Of a DNA stretch of 12,202 bases, positions 1-6,661 are shown in pieces; positions within the stretch are counted from its first letter, which is position 1; every line of letters begins with the position of its first letter. A model generated the notes under the pieces. The model did not search any database and was not told the DNA's origin. It worked only from the letters and a program-made list of their open reading frames with translations. The translations under genes and the position numbers were made by a program. Source of the stretch: an uncultured Acetatifactor sp. GTDB lineage: Bacteria > Bacillota > Clostridia > Lachnospirales > Lachnospiraceae. The DNA is taken from contig CAJUJN010000111.1 in the NCBI GenBank assembly GCA_910586775.1, positions 1-12,202 of the forward strand, read 5' to 3'.

Positions 1-3
1 GCT

Positions 4-54
4 AATTTTTAAAAATCTTTCTTTTAAGTGCAGTTATTGCGAGTCAATATCATA
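4..54. repeat. Left copy of 51-bp terminal inverted repeat
   Basis: These 51 bases are the exact reverse complement of positions 12152-12202, with no mismatch. Identity stops abruptly at 54/55 on the inner side. On the outer side the right copy ends at the window edge, so the real repeat may be longer. Read on the minus strand, this copy contains the same ten-codon string (MILTRNNCT and a stop) that forms the end of cas1 at the right edge. The likeliest identity is the end of an insertion sequence or other multicopy element lying mainly outside the window. I do not recognise the family, and no transposase is visible. Confidence 0.93.
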
Positions 55-98
55 GGCTCTCAGAATCTTGCGTCTGCCGCCCAAAACCCGGTCTCCGT

Positions 99-920
99 TC
101 AATCCCACCAAAAATACCAATACCGGCATTTTTTCAGATGGCCTGTATCGATCAATTCGCCCTCCCATGTATCCGGTGCAAAAGCAAGGTGTTCAAAGGC
201 CAGCGCCTCCAGCTCTGCCCTGGTACGTCCCCGGCCCGCCGGGATATCCATATAAAACTCCACCTCGTCGCCGCTGACCGCCGCCGGGACGGCCCCGAAG
301 CGCTCATACCAGCTTTTTGCCACCGCCATCATCTCCAGCGGTCCGGGGGCGCAGTTCCAATTGCCCATGGGCAGCCAGGCGAACACCTCCCACGGATTTT
401 TCACGGGAATCTTTGCCAGCATGACCTGCCTGGTAGGCGGGTTTGCGCTAAATTCATTGGAACCGGAACCAAACAGGGACCAGAACACATTGTGGATGCT
501 CTTTTCCGCTTCCATAATACCGAACTCCCTGGCCTCTTCATACAGATTCATTTCCCCGGCGGCTTTCTTAAATATCCCGTCTGCATCAGGCAGGGGCGTT
601 TCCAGCAGTTCCTTTCGGTAAGCCGCCACCCGCTGTGGAGAGAAGTTTTTGATATCGTCCTCCGACGCCGGATCTGCGTTGGCGACCAGCATCTCCAGCA
701 GATGCTCCTTCCCGCTCACGGAAATAAAGACCGGCACAAACCCATGGGTTTTCCCCGTTTTCCAAGCCCGCTTATAGGCTTCCATATGCTTATGCGGGTC
801 GGGCTGCGGCGTAAAGAGCCGAAACGGGCAGCCCAGATACCGCTTGAGCAGTTCCACCAATTCCGGCTCCCTGCGGGGCCATCCCATGCCCTCCTCGCAC
901 TTTGTCAGCAGCGAATCCAA
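99..920 (-). CDS. DUF4253 domain protein
   Basis: This is a protein of about 273 residues with the features of the DUF4253 family. A conserved core 'LAKIPVKNPWEVFAWLPMG' lies at about residues 168-186, followed by 'MAVAKSWYERFGAVPA' (about 198-213) and a family-typical aromatic end 'WYFWWD' at the extreme C-terminus. No signal peptide or membrane segment is apparent, so it is probably cytoplasmic. The family has no established biochemical role; members are often found among accessory or immunity-like genes, which is only suggestive. The start is uncertain. A TTG at 918-920 gives the full frame, but an ATG at 885-887 (residue 12) has GAGGAGG just upstream, only 2-3 bases away. The 5' end abuts a remnant of an unrelated gene that begins around 923, so the original N-terminus or promoter may have been lost. 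Confidence 0.8.
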   Translation of the reverse strand: MDSLLTKCEEGMGWPRREPELVELLKRYLGCPFRLFTPQPDPHKHMEAYKRAWKTGKTHGFVPVFISVSGKEHLLEMLVANADPASEDDIKNFSPQRVAAYRKELLETPLPDADGIFKKAAGEMNLYEEAREFGIMEAEKSIHNVFWSLFGSGSNEFSANPPTRQVMLAKIPVKNPWEVFAWLPMGNWNCAPGPLEMMAVAKSWYERFGAVPAAVSGDEVEFYMDIPAGRGRTRAELEALAFEHLAFAPDTWEGELIDTGHLKKCRYWYFWWD

Positions 921-922
921 TA

Positions 923-1042
923 GTATGCCGGATAAAAGATTACGATTTATTAATCACAGACGACTATGTATCCGAGGATTTTCTGGCACAGGCGAAAGAG
1001 CTTGGGGTGGCGGTAGAAACGGTTCGGATGAAGGGAGGGTGA
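923..1042 (+). pseudogene. 3' remnant of a DeoR-family transcription regulator
   Basis: Reading in the frame that ends at the TGA at 1040-1042 gives about 39 residues. They include 'KDYDLLITDDYVSEDFLAQA' followed by 'KELGVAVETV', which resembles the C-terminal end of the sugar-binding domain of DeoR-type repressors ('DLLITD', then a helix and 'LGV.V..V'). No start codon or helix-turn-helix domain remains. Upstream of about 923 the frame runs into sequence antisense to the DUF4253 gene. The fragment ends 4 bases before the next ATG, a spacing that fits an ancestral regulator-kinase operon. The call rests on a short C-terminal match and is tentative; the junction itself is clearer than the family name. 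Confidence 0.5.
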
Positions 1043-1046
1043 ACAA

Positions 1047-1421
1047 ATGTACTGTATACTGGTGACAGGAATGCCGGCGGCAGGGAAAAGCACCATGGCA
1101 AAGGCTCTGGCAGAAAAGTGGAACCTGTCTGTTATTTCCAAGGACGCAATCAAGGAAGTGCTGTTCGACCATGTGGGCTTTGGGTCAAGAGCGGAAAAGG
1201 TGCAGCTTGGCATCGCAAGCATGGAAATCATGTACCATATGGCAGAGCAGCTGATGAAAGCGGGGCAGCCCTTTATCCTGGAGAATAATTTCGAATATTC
1301 CTCCGGGCATGGACTCACGGACCTGTCTATCCGGAGGTATATGATCTGTTCCGGGATTTCAGATATAATCCCATTGAGGATGCCCGTTTTGCGCTGTTTG
1401 AAGGGACGGCAGATATGCTGA
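1047..1421 (+). pseudogene. 5' half of a P-loop (AAA_33/zeta-like) kinase, truncated
   Basis: The ATG at 1047 follows a good ribosome binding site (AGGGAGGGTG, about 1032-1040). The N-terminus carries a Walker A loop 'GMPAAGKST' at residues 8-16 and then 'SKDAIKEVLFD', as in small nucleotide-binding kinases of the AAA_33 or zeta-toxin type. The segment 'ILENNFEYSS' (about residues 76-85) is the family's central strand region. After that, at about 1300-1306, the kinase resemblance stops. The remaining residues up to the TGA at 1419-1421 are an out-of-frame reading of a Panacea gene. About half the expected protein, including the distal substrate and lid regions, is therefore missing, and activity is unlikely. 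The substrate of the intact ancestor cannot be told. Confidence 0.7.
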
Positions 1422-1681
1422 CGGATGAAGAGAAGAGGATCATTGAGCTTGTGGCGAATACCTTTGGAATGTACGGCGGCAAAGTCCTGGAGCGGATCAC
1501 GCACAATGAAGAGCCTTGGAAGAATGCCCGGAAAGGATACGGGGAGGGCATTCCTTCCAGTGAACTGCTGCCGAAAGAAAGCATGATGAAGTATTATAAG
1601 AAAGTGCATGCAAAATATGGAATCAGCACAGAGGCAGGGTTAATGAACTATATTCACGACATGTTGAAAATGGTCTCATAA
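1301..1681 (+). pseudogene. 3' part of a Panacea (DUF4065/SocA-like) gene
   Basis: In the +1 frame relative to the kinase fragment, the sequence reads 'AWTHGPVYPEVYDLF' from about 1307, continues through 'LTDEEKRIIELVANTFGMYG' and 'LERITHNEEPWKNAR', and ends at the TAA at 1679-1681. The 'AW.HGPV.P.VY' and 'L...TH.E.PW..AR' motifs are hallmarks of the Panacea domain, found in SocA-type proteolysis adaptors and in antitoxins of varied toxin-antitoxin pairs. The N-terminal third of the domain is missing, replaced by the kinase 5' half. An internal ATG at 1415 could start an 88-residue product, but this lacks the conserved HGPV region. It is most likely a non-functional remnant; no toxin partner remains next to it. 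Confidence 0.75.
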
Positions 1682-1796
1682 GGAACGGAAGTTTTAGGTT
1701 ACAAACAGGAAGAATAAGGGTACACAAAATGGCATGACAAGTTGTATCAGGTGATCAATGCCCGGGTTTCGCATGTGGAGTGGGAGGGAGAGAGAA

Positions 1797-2960
1797 ATGT
1801 CAGATTTTCACTTTGTAAGGAGAGAACAGATTCATGAAGGTTGGTCTGAAGACCGGAAATACTGCGCTATTGAGGAAGACGGAACCAGGTATCTGCTGCG
1901 GATTTCACCCATAGAGCAGTATGAGCGGAAGCATGCCGAATTCCGGATGATGGAGCAGGCGGCGGCTCTGGGCATTCCCATGTGCCTGCCCCTGGAGTTT
2001 GGTGTCTGTGATAAGGGGGTTTACTCTGTCCAGAGCTGGATAGAGGGTGTGGATGCGAGGGATACGATCCCCAATCTGTCCGATACCAGACAGTATGTCT
2101 ATGGCCTGGAGGCGGGACGTATTCTTCGGAAAATCCATTCCCTGCCGGTGCCGGGAATGGATTCCGGTGCCGCAGGGGAAGGACAGCCGGAAGTGGGCGA
2201 AGACAGCAGCAGCCGGGCGGCGAGTCCGGAGTGTGACGGGAAATCCGCCCAAGAGTCAGGAGTGGACGAAGACAGCAGCCGCCCTGGGTGCGCAGATAGT
2301 GGCAGGAAATCTGCGCAGGAGTCAGGATTGGACGAGAGCAGCCGTCGCCCTGTGGATGCAGGCGGTGAAGGAAAGTCCGCCCGGGAGTCAGCGCTCGGAA
2401 AGAAAGGAAATCGGGCAGATGTTTCTGGCGGGAAAGTATTGGAGGACTGGGAAACACGTTTCGGCCGGAAAATGGACCGGAAGATTAAAAAATACAGGGA
2501 ATGTCCCCTGCAGTACGAAGGCGGAGAGAATTTTATCCGGTATATAGAGGAAAACCGTCACCTGCTGAAGGGCAGGCCCCAGGGATATCAGCATGGTGAT
2601 TACCACATCGGCAACATGATGCTGGACAGGGAGGGGCGGCTTCAGGTGATTGATTTCAACCGCTTTGACTTCGGGGATCCCTGGGAGGAATTCAACCGCA
2701 TCGTGTGGTGCGCCCAGGCCTCACCGCTGTTTGCCTCCGGTATGGTGAACGGGTATTTTGACGGTCGGGTTCCGGAAGAGTTCTGGAGGCTTCTGGCCCT
2801 TTACATTGTCAGCAATACCCTTTCTTCCCTGCCCTGGGCCGTTCCCTTCGGGCAGGAGGAAGTGGATATCATGCGGAGCCAGGCGGCGGAGGTGCTGTCC
2901 TGGTACGACAACATGAGCAGGGTAATACCGTCCTGGTATTTTGAGGGATATTACCTGTAA
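1797..2960 (+). CDS. Aminoglycoside-phosphotransferase-like kinase with repeat insertion
   Basis: This 387-residue protein has the phosphotransferase (APH/choline kinase) fold. The N-lobe includes 'TRYLLRIS' (about 30-37), the catalytic loop is 'HGDYHIGNMMLD' (266-277; D268 is the expected catalytic base and N273 a metal ligand), and the metal-binding motif is 'VIDFNRFDFGDPW' (284-296; D286). The family transfers phosphate from ATP to small molecules; the substrate here is unknown, so drug resistance should not be assumed. The ATG at 1797 is preferred over an in-frame ATG at 1758 because GGGAGGGAGAG lies just upstream of it. Between 'HSLPVPG' (about 114-120) and 'VLEDWETRFGRK' (from about 214) lies an acidic and Ser-rich insertion of roughly 90 residues built from 22-residue tandem repeats. 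It sits in the inter-lobe linker and leaves every core motif in frame. Confidence 0.85.
   Translation: MSDFHFVRREQIHEGWSEDRKYCAIEEDGTRYLLRISPIEQYERKHAEFRMMEQAAALGIPMCLPLEFGVCDKGVYSVQSWIEGVDARDTIPNLSDTRQYVYGLEAGRILRKIHSLPVPGMDSGAAGEGQPEVGEDSSSRAASPECDGKSAQESGVDEDSSRPGCADSGRKSAQESGLDESSRRPVDAGGEGKSARESALGKKGNRADVSGGKVLEDWETRFGRKMDRKIKKYRECPLQYEGGENFIRYIEENRHLLKGRPQGYQHGDYHIGNMMLDREGRLQVIDFNRFDFGDPWEEFNRIVWCAQASPLFASGMVNGYFDGRVPEEFWRLLALYIVSNTLSSLPWAVPFGQEEVDIMRSQAAEVLSWYDNMSRVIPSWYFEGYYL
2172..2435 (+). repeat. 66-bp imperfect tandem repeats inside the phosphotransferase gene
   Basis: Units begin at 2238, 2304 and 2370, exactly 66 bases apart, with a more diverged unit starting at about 2172. 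Each encodes about 22 residues: 'GKSAQESGVDEDSSRP', 'RKSAQESGLDESSRRP' and 'GKSARESALGKKGNR', each followed by a variable tail. The unit length is a multiple of three, so copy-number change would keep the reading frame. Long open frames in two other frames across this stretch are by-products of the repeat and its high GC content. The encoded segment is predicted to be disordered and hydrophilic. Confidence 0.85.
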
Positions 2961-3269
2961 TATATAGACGGAATTCCGTATAAATTAAAAGAGCCTTTCG
3001 ATTTTTCTTTTCTGGGCAGATATGGCAGATATGGCAGGGTATTCCGGGTGTTCGACGACCAGGACTCCGGCAATATCTGTTTCGGGATGCAGAAGGGAGA
3101 GAAACGTTATTCCGTCAAATGTGCCGGCGCACCTACACAGCGGGGCAGCATCGCTCCGGTGGAGGCTGTGAAAAGACTGAAATCGGCCGGTGTCCTGTAC
3201 AGAGAATTGCGGCATGAAAATCTCATTCCGTTGGAGGAGGACTACAATGGATTTGTACCATTATTATGA
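2961..3269 (+). pseudogene. Start-less, truncated protein-kinase-like gene fragment
   Basis: Directly after the TAA of the preceding gene, the same frame reads 'YIDGIPYKLKEPFDFSFLG', then a glycine-rich loop, 'DDQDSGNICFG', 'KRYSVKCAGAPT' and 'YRELRHENLIPL', ending at the TGA at 3267-3269. This resembles the N-lobe of bacterial Ser/Thr-kinase-like proteins: a Gly-rich loop, a VAIK-like lysine in 'YSVK', and the alpha-C 'LRHENLIPL' region. No start codon precedes the conserved N-terminus; the first in-frame start is a GTG at 3048, after the Gly-rich loop. The catalytic and DFG regions are absent. The Gly-rich loop also carries a 9-bp duplication. The tail overlaps the start of the next gene by 23 bases. 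It is a decayed remnant; the kinase-like identity is moderate in confidence. Confidence 0.6.
3015..3032 (+). repeat. 9-bp tandem duplication in kinase-like fragment
   Basis: The nonamer GGCAGATAT occurs twice head to tail (3015-3023 and 3024-3032). It changes an expected 'GRYGRVF' loop into 'GRYGRYGRVF' and adds three residues to what would be the nucleotide-binding loop. It looks like a replication-slippage product and supports decay of the gene. Confidence 0.85.
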
Positions 3270-3831
3270 CAGGACGGTGGGGCCTTTTCGGAACCTTTCC
3301 GACGTGTCCGTGGAGGAGGCGAAGGAGATTCTGGTCCGTATCAAAGAGGAAAAGCCTCTGTCCCAGAGTGCCGGGCGGGATGCGCTGTATGTGGAGCACC
3401 GCCGCAGCTGCGAGGAGATTCTGCGGCGGGAGTTTGCTGTAAAAGGCGGCAGGATGGAGCGCAGAGCGCCTCATTATCTTGTGGTGGAGCATAGTCCCTG
3501 GCTCAGCACCTGGTTCGAGAACGGAGCCTTTCTCAGGATTCCCGTGGAAGAATTTGACAGGAGCACGCTTTCTTTCACTTATGGGGATTCCATGCCCACG
3601 TTCAGCCCGCTCATAAATGACGGAAAGGAATATCGGCGAAAGCTGTACAACTATGAGGAGATACTGGATATTATCCGCAGGTATGGACTGCCCCAGGACT
3701 GGAATGATGACGGGCACTGCGGGCCGGAGCGTTATATTGAGGTGCATGTGTGGAGTGATGAGGTGATTGGGCGGTATTTGCGGGAGGGGTGCCCGGGGAA
3801 ACAGTTGGGCTGCCATAAAATTGGTAATTAA
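3247..3831 (+). CDS. Conserved uncharacterised protein
   Basis: This is a 194-residue protein starting 'MDLYHYYDRTVGPF'. The ATG at 3247 is chosen over an upstream in-frame start at 3190 because GGAGGAG ends 5 bases before it, and because the N-terminus then matches what I recall of small clostridial proteins of this type. Recognisable conserved-looking stretches are 'VEHSPWLSTWFENG', 'FTYGDSMPTFSP', 'YNYEEILDIIRRYGLPQDWN' and 'GPERYIEVHVWSDEV'. It has many aromatic and acidic residues, no signal peptide and no membrane segment. No catalytic motif is apparent and I cannot assign a function. The C-terminal tail after 'EVIGRYLREG' may be non-native, since it lies close to the boundary with the cas locus. 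It appears intact, unlike most of its upstream neighbours. Confidence 0.75.
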   Translation: MDLYHYYDRTVGPFRNLSDVSVEEAKEILVRIKEEKPLSQSAGRDALYVEHRRSCEEILRREFAVKGGRMERRAPHYLVVEHSPWLSTWFENGAFLRIPVEEFDRSTLSFTYGDSMPTFSPLINDGKEYRRKLYNYEEILDIIRRYGLPQDWNDDGHCGPERYIEVHVWSDEVIGRYLREGCPGKQLGCHKIGN

Positions 3832-3865
3832 TACTGCTTAACAGTTATAATTCCCGAGTAACCCG

Positions 3866-3928
3866 ACTATATAACGCCAGCATGTACGTTTAGCCAATGC
3901 AATACGGCAAATTCTGGCGTTATGTAGT
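3866..3928. repeat. Long inverted repeat upstream of the cas promoter
   Basis: The left arm (3866-3880, ending ATAACGCCAG) and the right arm (3914-3928, beginning CTGGCGTTAT) are reverse complements over 15 positions with one mismatch. They are separated by 33 bases. No T-run follows the right arm, so this is not a simple rho-independent terminator. The right arm ends 16 bases before the -35 box of the cas3 promoter. It could be a paired operator, a cruciform, or a remnant recombination site. Confidence 0.7.
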
Positions 3929-3944
3929 ATACAATGACTAAACA

Positions 3945-3973
3945 TTGACTGCAAAATTTAGAAATGTTATAAT
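3945..3973 (+). promoter_or_regulatory. SigA-type promoter for the cas operon
   Basis: A TTGACT -35 box (3945-3950) and a perfect TATAAT -10 box (3968-3973) are separated by exactly 17 bases. Transcription should start near 3980, giving a leader of about 24 bases before the cas3 ATG. The leader contains GGGAG at 3990-3994, 9 bases before the ATG. It is the only strong promoter I see ahead of the seven tightly packed cas genes, so it probably drives them all. A near-consensus promoter suggests substantial basal expression unless repressed, perhaps through the inverted repeat just upstream. Confidence 0.8.
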
Positions 3974-4003
3974 TGGCGTATCAATTCATGGGAGTACTAC
4001 AAA

Positions 4004-6661
4004 ATGAAACTTTCAAGTGAAATGAAACTGATGATCGCAAAGTCCGGTCCTGATAATAAGTGGCTTCCGCTTTGGATGCATGCAACGGATACTGCAAAAG
4101 TGATCATCGAGCTAATCCATTTGCGGTATTCTTTTCTCTCAGAATTATGTGGAATGTCTTTTGGCGACTTTAAAAGAACCGCAATTCTGCTTGCCTATCT
4201 CCATGATATCGGCAAAATAACACCGCTTTTTCAATCACAGATTTTAAAGGCTCTTCCTGCAAGGCGTTCTGTGTTTGAACACTATGGGATTCACAATATT
4301 CTCGAAAATTTTATCGATAAGGAAAAATCCCACCATACAAAATGCGGCGAGGCGATTTTATTGGAGTTGGGCTTTCCAAAAGGATTTTCTTCGATAGTCG
4401 GCGCACACCACGGCATGCCGGCCGAAGGGCTGCTACATCATATCGAGAACTATCCAAACCATTTTTTCGGTATGCCGGCAGACCGCAGGCTGTGGAACCG
4501 GCTGTATGAAGAATGGGCGGCGTTTTCGCTGGAACAGGCCGGATTCGGCGACTGCTCCGAGATTCCTGCGCTTTCTAAAAGAAGAGAGGTTTTATTGTCG
4601 GCGCTATTGATTATGTCGGACTGGCTGGCAAGTAATCAGGAGAATTTTGAACTTCTGGAGGAAGACATGATTCTGTCGGAAGACGACTATCCGCAAAACC
4701 GCTGCAGCAAAGCGTTTGAAAAGCTGAAGCTGCCTGAATCAGGGGAGTTTTGTGAAGAAAGGATTTCGGATAAAGGTTTCATAGAACGTTTTGGTTTTTC
4801 CATGAATGCAATCCAGAAAGAAGTGATACATACAGTGGAAAACTGCAGGGAACCAGGGCTGTTCATTTTAGAAGCGCCTATGGGCAAGGGAAAAACAGAG
4901 GCGGCTCTTGCGGCGGCGGAAATTCTATTGGCTAAGTGTGATAAAACCGGTCTGTTTTTCGGGCTTCCGACACAGGCCACCGCCAACGGCATTTTTGAAC
5001 GTGTGGTGCAATGGGCCAATTTACTGTCGGAGGATTCGGTCCACAGTATCAATCTGGCCCACGGAAATGCGGAATTTCAGCCGGTTTTTGCAGAGTTGAA
5101 AAACGAGAGTATGCTGCAGACGGACCTGGACGGAGAAAGTGGACTGGTGGTAAACTCCTTTTTCAGCGGCAGTAAAATGTCTTTATTGACAGACTTTGTG
5201 GTGGCGACTGTGGACAGGCTATTGATGTCTGCCCTGAAGAAAAAGCATGTTATGCTGCTGCACCTGGGGCTGTCCCAAAAAGTTGTCATCGTAGACGAGT
5301 GTCACGCCTATGACGCTTATATGAATCAGTATCTGGATACGGCGCTGGCCTGGCTGCACGAATATCAGGTTCCTGTGATTCTGCTCTCGGCGACGCTTCC
5401 TTTTAACCGACGAAAGGAACTGGCACAGGCTTATCTGAATGACAGCAAAAAAGCTTTTGAACTTCCCGAAACTCATTATCCGCGCCTTACCTATACAGAT
5501 GGCGGGGAAGTATTTACAAAAGCTTTGCCGGAGAAAAGCACAGGCAGAATGGTAAAGATTATCCGCGGGGATGAAGAGATGGCTGTGGAGAAAATGATAT
5601 GCGCGGTGCGTTCGGGGGCATGTGTCGGCATCATTTGCAACACTGTCGTGAGAGCGCAGTATTTTGCCGAGAGAGTCCGCAATGTGGAGGGCGCTAAGGT
5701 AATCCTGTACCATGCGCAATACATTATTCCGGACAGAATGGAACGGGAAGAAACGCTGAAAAAGCGGATTGGAAAAAATTCGACAGCAGAAATACGAAAG
5801 GGTGTAGTCGTAGTAGGAACGCAGGTTTTGGAGCAATCTCTTGACATTGATTTTGATATTTTGATTACAGACCTTTGTCCTATGGACCTTCTGCTCCAGA
5901 GAATCGGACGGCTTGGGCGGCATCCGCGTATGGACAGACCGCAGGGATATGAAACGGCAGAGTGTGTTGTTCTGGGGACGGAGGAAATTGACAGCTCTTC
6001 GGAACAAATTTATACAAAATGGCTGCTTTTGCGGACAAAAAAGCTTCTGCCCTGCCAGATCGCGATTCCGGGTGATATCGATTCGCTTGTGTATGAGACT
6101 TATCAGGATGCGGAACCCTACGGCGAGGAAGAGAAATCAGCCAGGACAGCGTATCAGGCGCTGCTTAAGGATAAACAGCAAAGAGCAAAAGGATTTTTGA
6201 TGGCGAAGCCGAAAGAAAGCAGATGGGGCAGCGATCTTCATAGCTGGCTTCGAAACTCCGCAGGAGATAAGGAAAGCAGCGCGCTGGCAACGGTACGCGA
6301 CGGAACCTTCTCCATAGAGGTTCTTGTTTTGGTACAATACGCGGACGGTATGTTGGGAATTTTGCCGTGGCAGTCGAATGGCATAAAGTATTCGCCTGCA
6401 GTCTGTCCGCCGGAGGACGAATGCCAGCGGATTGCCCGGCAGAAACTCCGGCTTCCGGCCAGGTTTTGCTATGATATCAACCGAACGGTGAACGGGTTGG
6501 AAGAAATGGACAGGCATTTAACAGGATTCCAAAAATCCCGTTGGCTGAAAGGGCAGCTTGTGCTGTTGCTGAACGAAAGCTTCAGCGCAAAGCTGTGCGG
6601 CGTTATGGTCACATACTCGCGGGACAGCGGGCTTACCTATACGAAGGAGGGGGAAGGGTGA
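4004..6661 (+). CDS. cas3: Cas3 HD nuclease-helicase, type I-E
   Basis: This 885-residue Cas3 is recruited by Cascade to the R-loop, where it nicks, unwinds and degrades target DNA. The N-terminal HD domain (about 1-210) shows H26, 'AYLHDIG' with H67/D68, 'SHHTK' (H110/H111), 'GAHHG' (H135/H136) and 'SDWLAS' (D206), the set expected for a metal-dependent nuclease. The helicase part shows Walker A 'APMGKGKTE' (291-299), 'VDECHA' (DExH, 430-435), 'LSATLP' (461-466), 'GTQVLEQSLDID' (605-616) and 'QRIGRLGRH' (632-640). All core motifs are present and the length is normal for a single-chain I-E Cas3. A consensus promoter and GGGAG support the ATG at 4004. Its TGA overlaps the cas8e start by 4 bases. 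Confidence 0.96.
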   Translation: MKLSSEMKLMIAKSGPDNKWLPLWMHATDTAKVIIELIHLRYSFLSELCGMSFGDFKRTAILLAYLHDIGKITPLFQSQILKALPARRSVFEHYGIHNILENFIDKEKSHHTKCGEAILLELGFPKGFSSIVGAHHGMPAEGLLHHIENYPNHFFGMPADRRLWNRLYEEWAAFSLEQAGFGDCSEIPALSKRREVLLSALLIMSDWLASNQENFELLEEDMILSEDDYPQNRCSKAFEKLKLPESGEFCEERISDKGFIERFGFSMNAIQKEVIHTVENCREPGLFILEAPMGKGKTEAALAAAEILLAKCDKTGLFFGLPTQATANGIFERVVQWANLLSEDSVHSINLAHGNAEFQPVFAELKNESMLQTDLDGESGLVVNSFFSGSKMSLLTDFVVATVDRLLMSALKKKHVMLLHLGLSQKVVIVDECHAYDAYMNQYLDTALAWLHEYQVPVILLSATLPFNRRKELAQAYLNDSKKAFELPETHYPRLTYTDGGEVFTKALPEKSTGRMVKIIRGDEEMAVEKMICAVRSGACVGIICNTVVRAQYFAERVRNVEGAKVILYHAQYIIPDRMEREETLKKRIGKNSTAEIRKGVVVVGTQVLEQSLDIDFDILITDLCPMDLLLQRIGRLGRHPRMDRPQGYETAECVVLGTEEIDSSSEQIYTKWLLLRTKKLLPCQIAIPGDIDSLVYETYQDAEPYGEEEKSARTAYQALLKDKQQRAKGFLMAKPKESRWGSDLHSWLRNSAGDKESSALATVRDGTFSIEVLVLVQYADGMLGILPWQSNGIKYSPAVCPPEDECQRIARQKLRLPARFCYDINRTVNGLEEMDRHLTGFQKSRWLKGQLVLLLNESFSAKLCGVMVTYSRDSGLTYTKEGEG

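Noticed and set aside
138..923. 261-aa plus-strand open frame antisense to the DUF4253 gene
   Set aside because: Its composition is atypical (many His, Cys and Arg) and it has no motif or good ribosome binding site; the minus-strand frame has clear DUF4253 signatures.
1719..1840. Plus-strand reading 'KWHDKLYQVINARVSHVEWEGE' overlapping the start of the phosphotransferase gene
   Set aside because: It looks a little like real protein sequence and might be another gene remnant, but it has no start codon, is about 40 codons long, and I recognise no family.
1867..2547. Long open frames on both strands overlapping the phosphotransferase gene (196 aa minus, 166 aa plus)
   Set aside because: They lie in the GC-rich 66-bp repeat region, where a period divisible by three keeps several frames open. 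They lack ribosome binding sites and family resemblance, while the overlapping frame has clear catalytic motifs.
1797..2960. Calling the phosphotransferase an aminoglycoside-resistance gene
   Set aside because: The fold motifs are shared by many kinases with other substrates, and nothing in the sequence or neighbourhood points to antibiotics.
3831..4003. Rho-independent terminator or CRISPR-like repeats in the gap before cas3
   Set aside because: The only inverted repeat has a 33-base loop and no following T-run, and its arms occur once each, so it is neither a terminator nor an array.
5219..6007. 262-aa minus-strand open frame inside cas3
   Set aside because: It is antisense to the helicase core motifs of cas3, has no recognisable domain and is best explained as a shadow frame.
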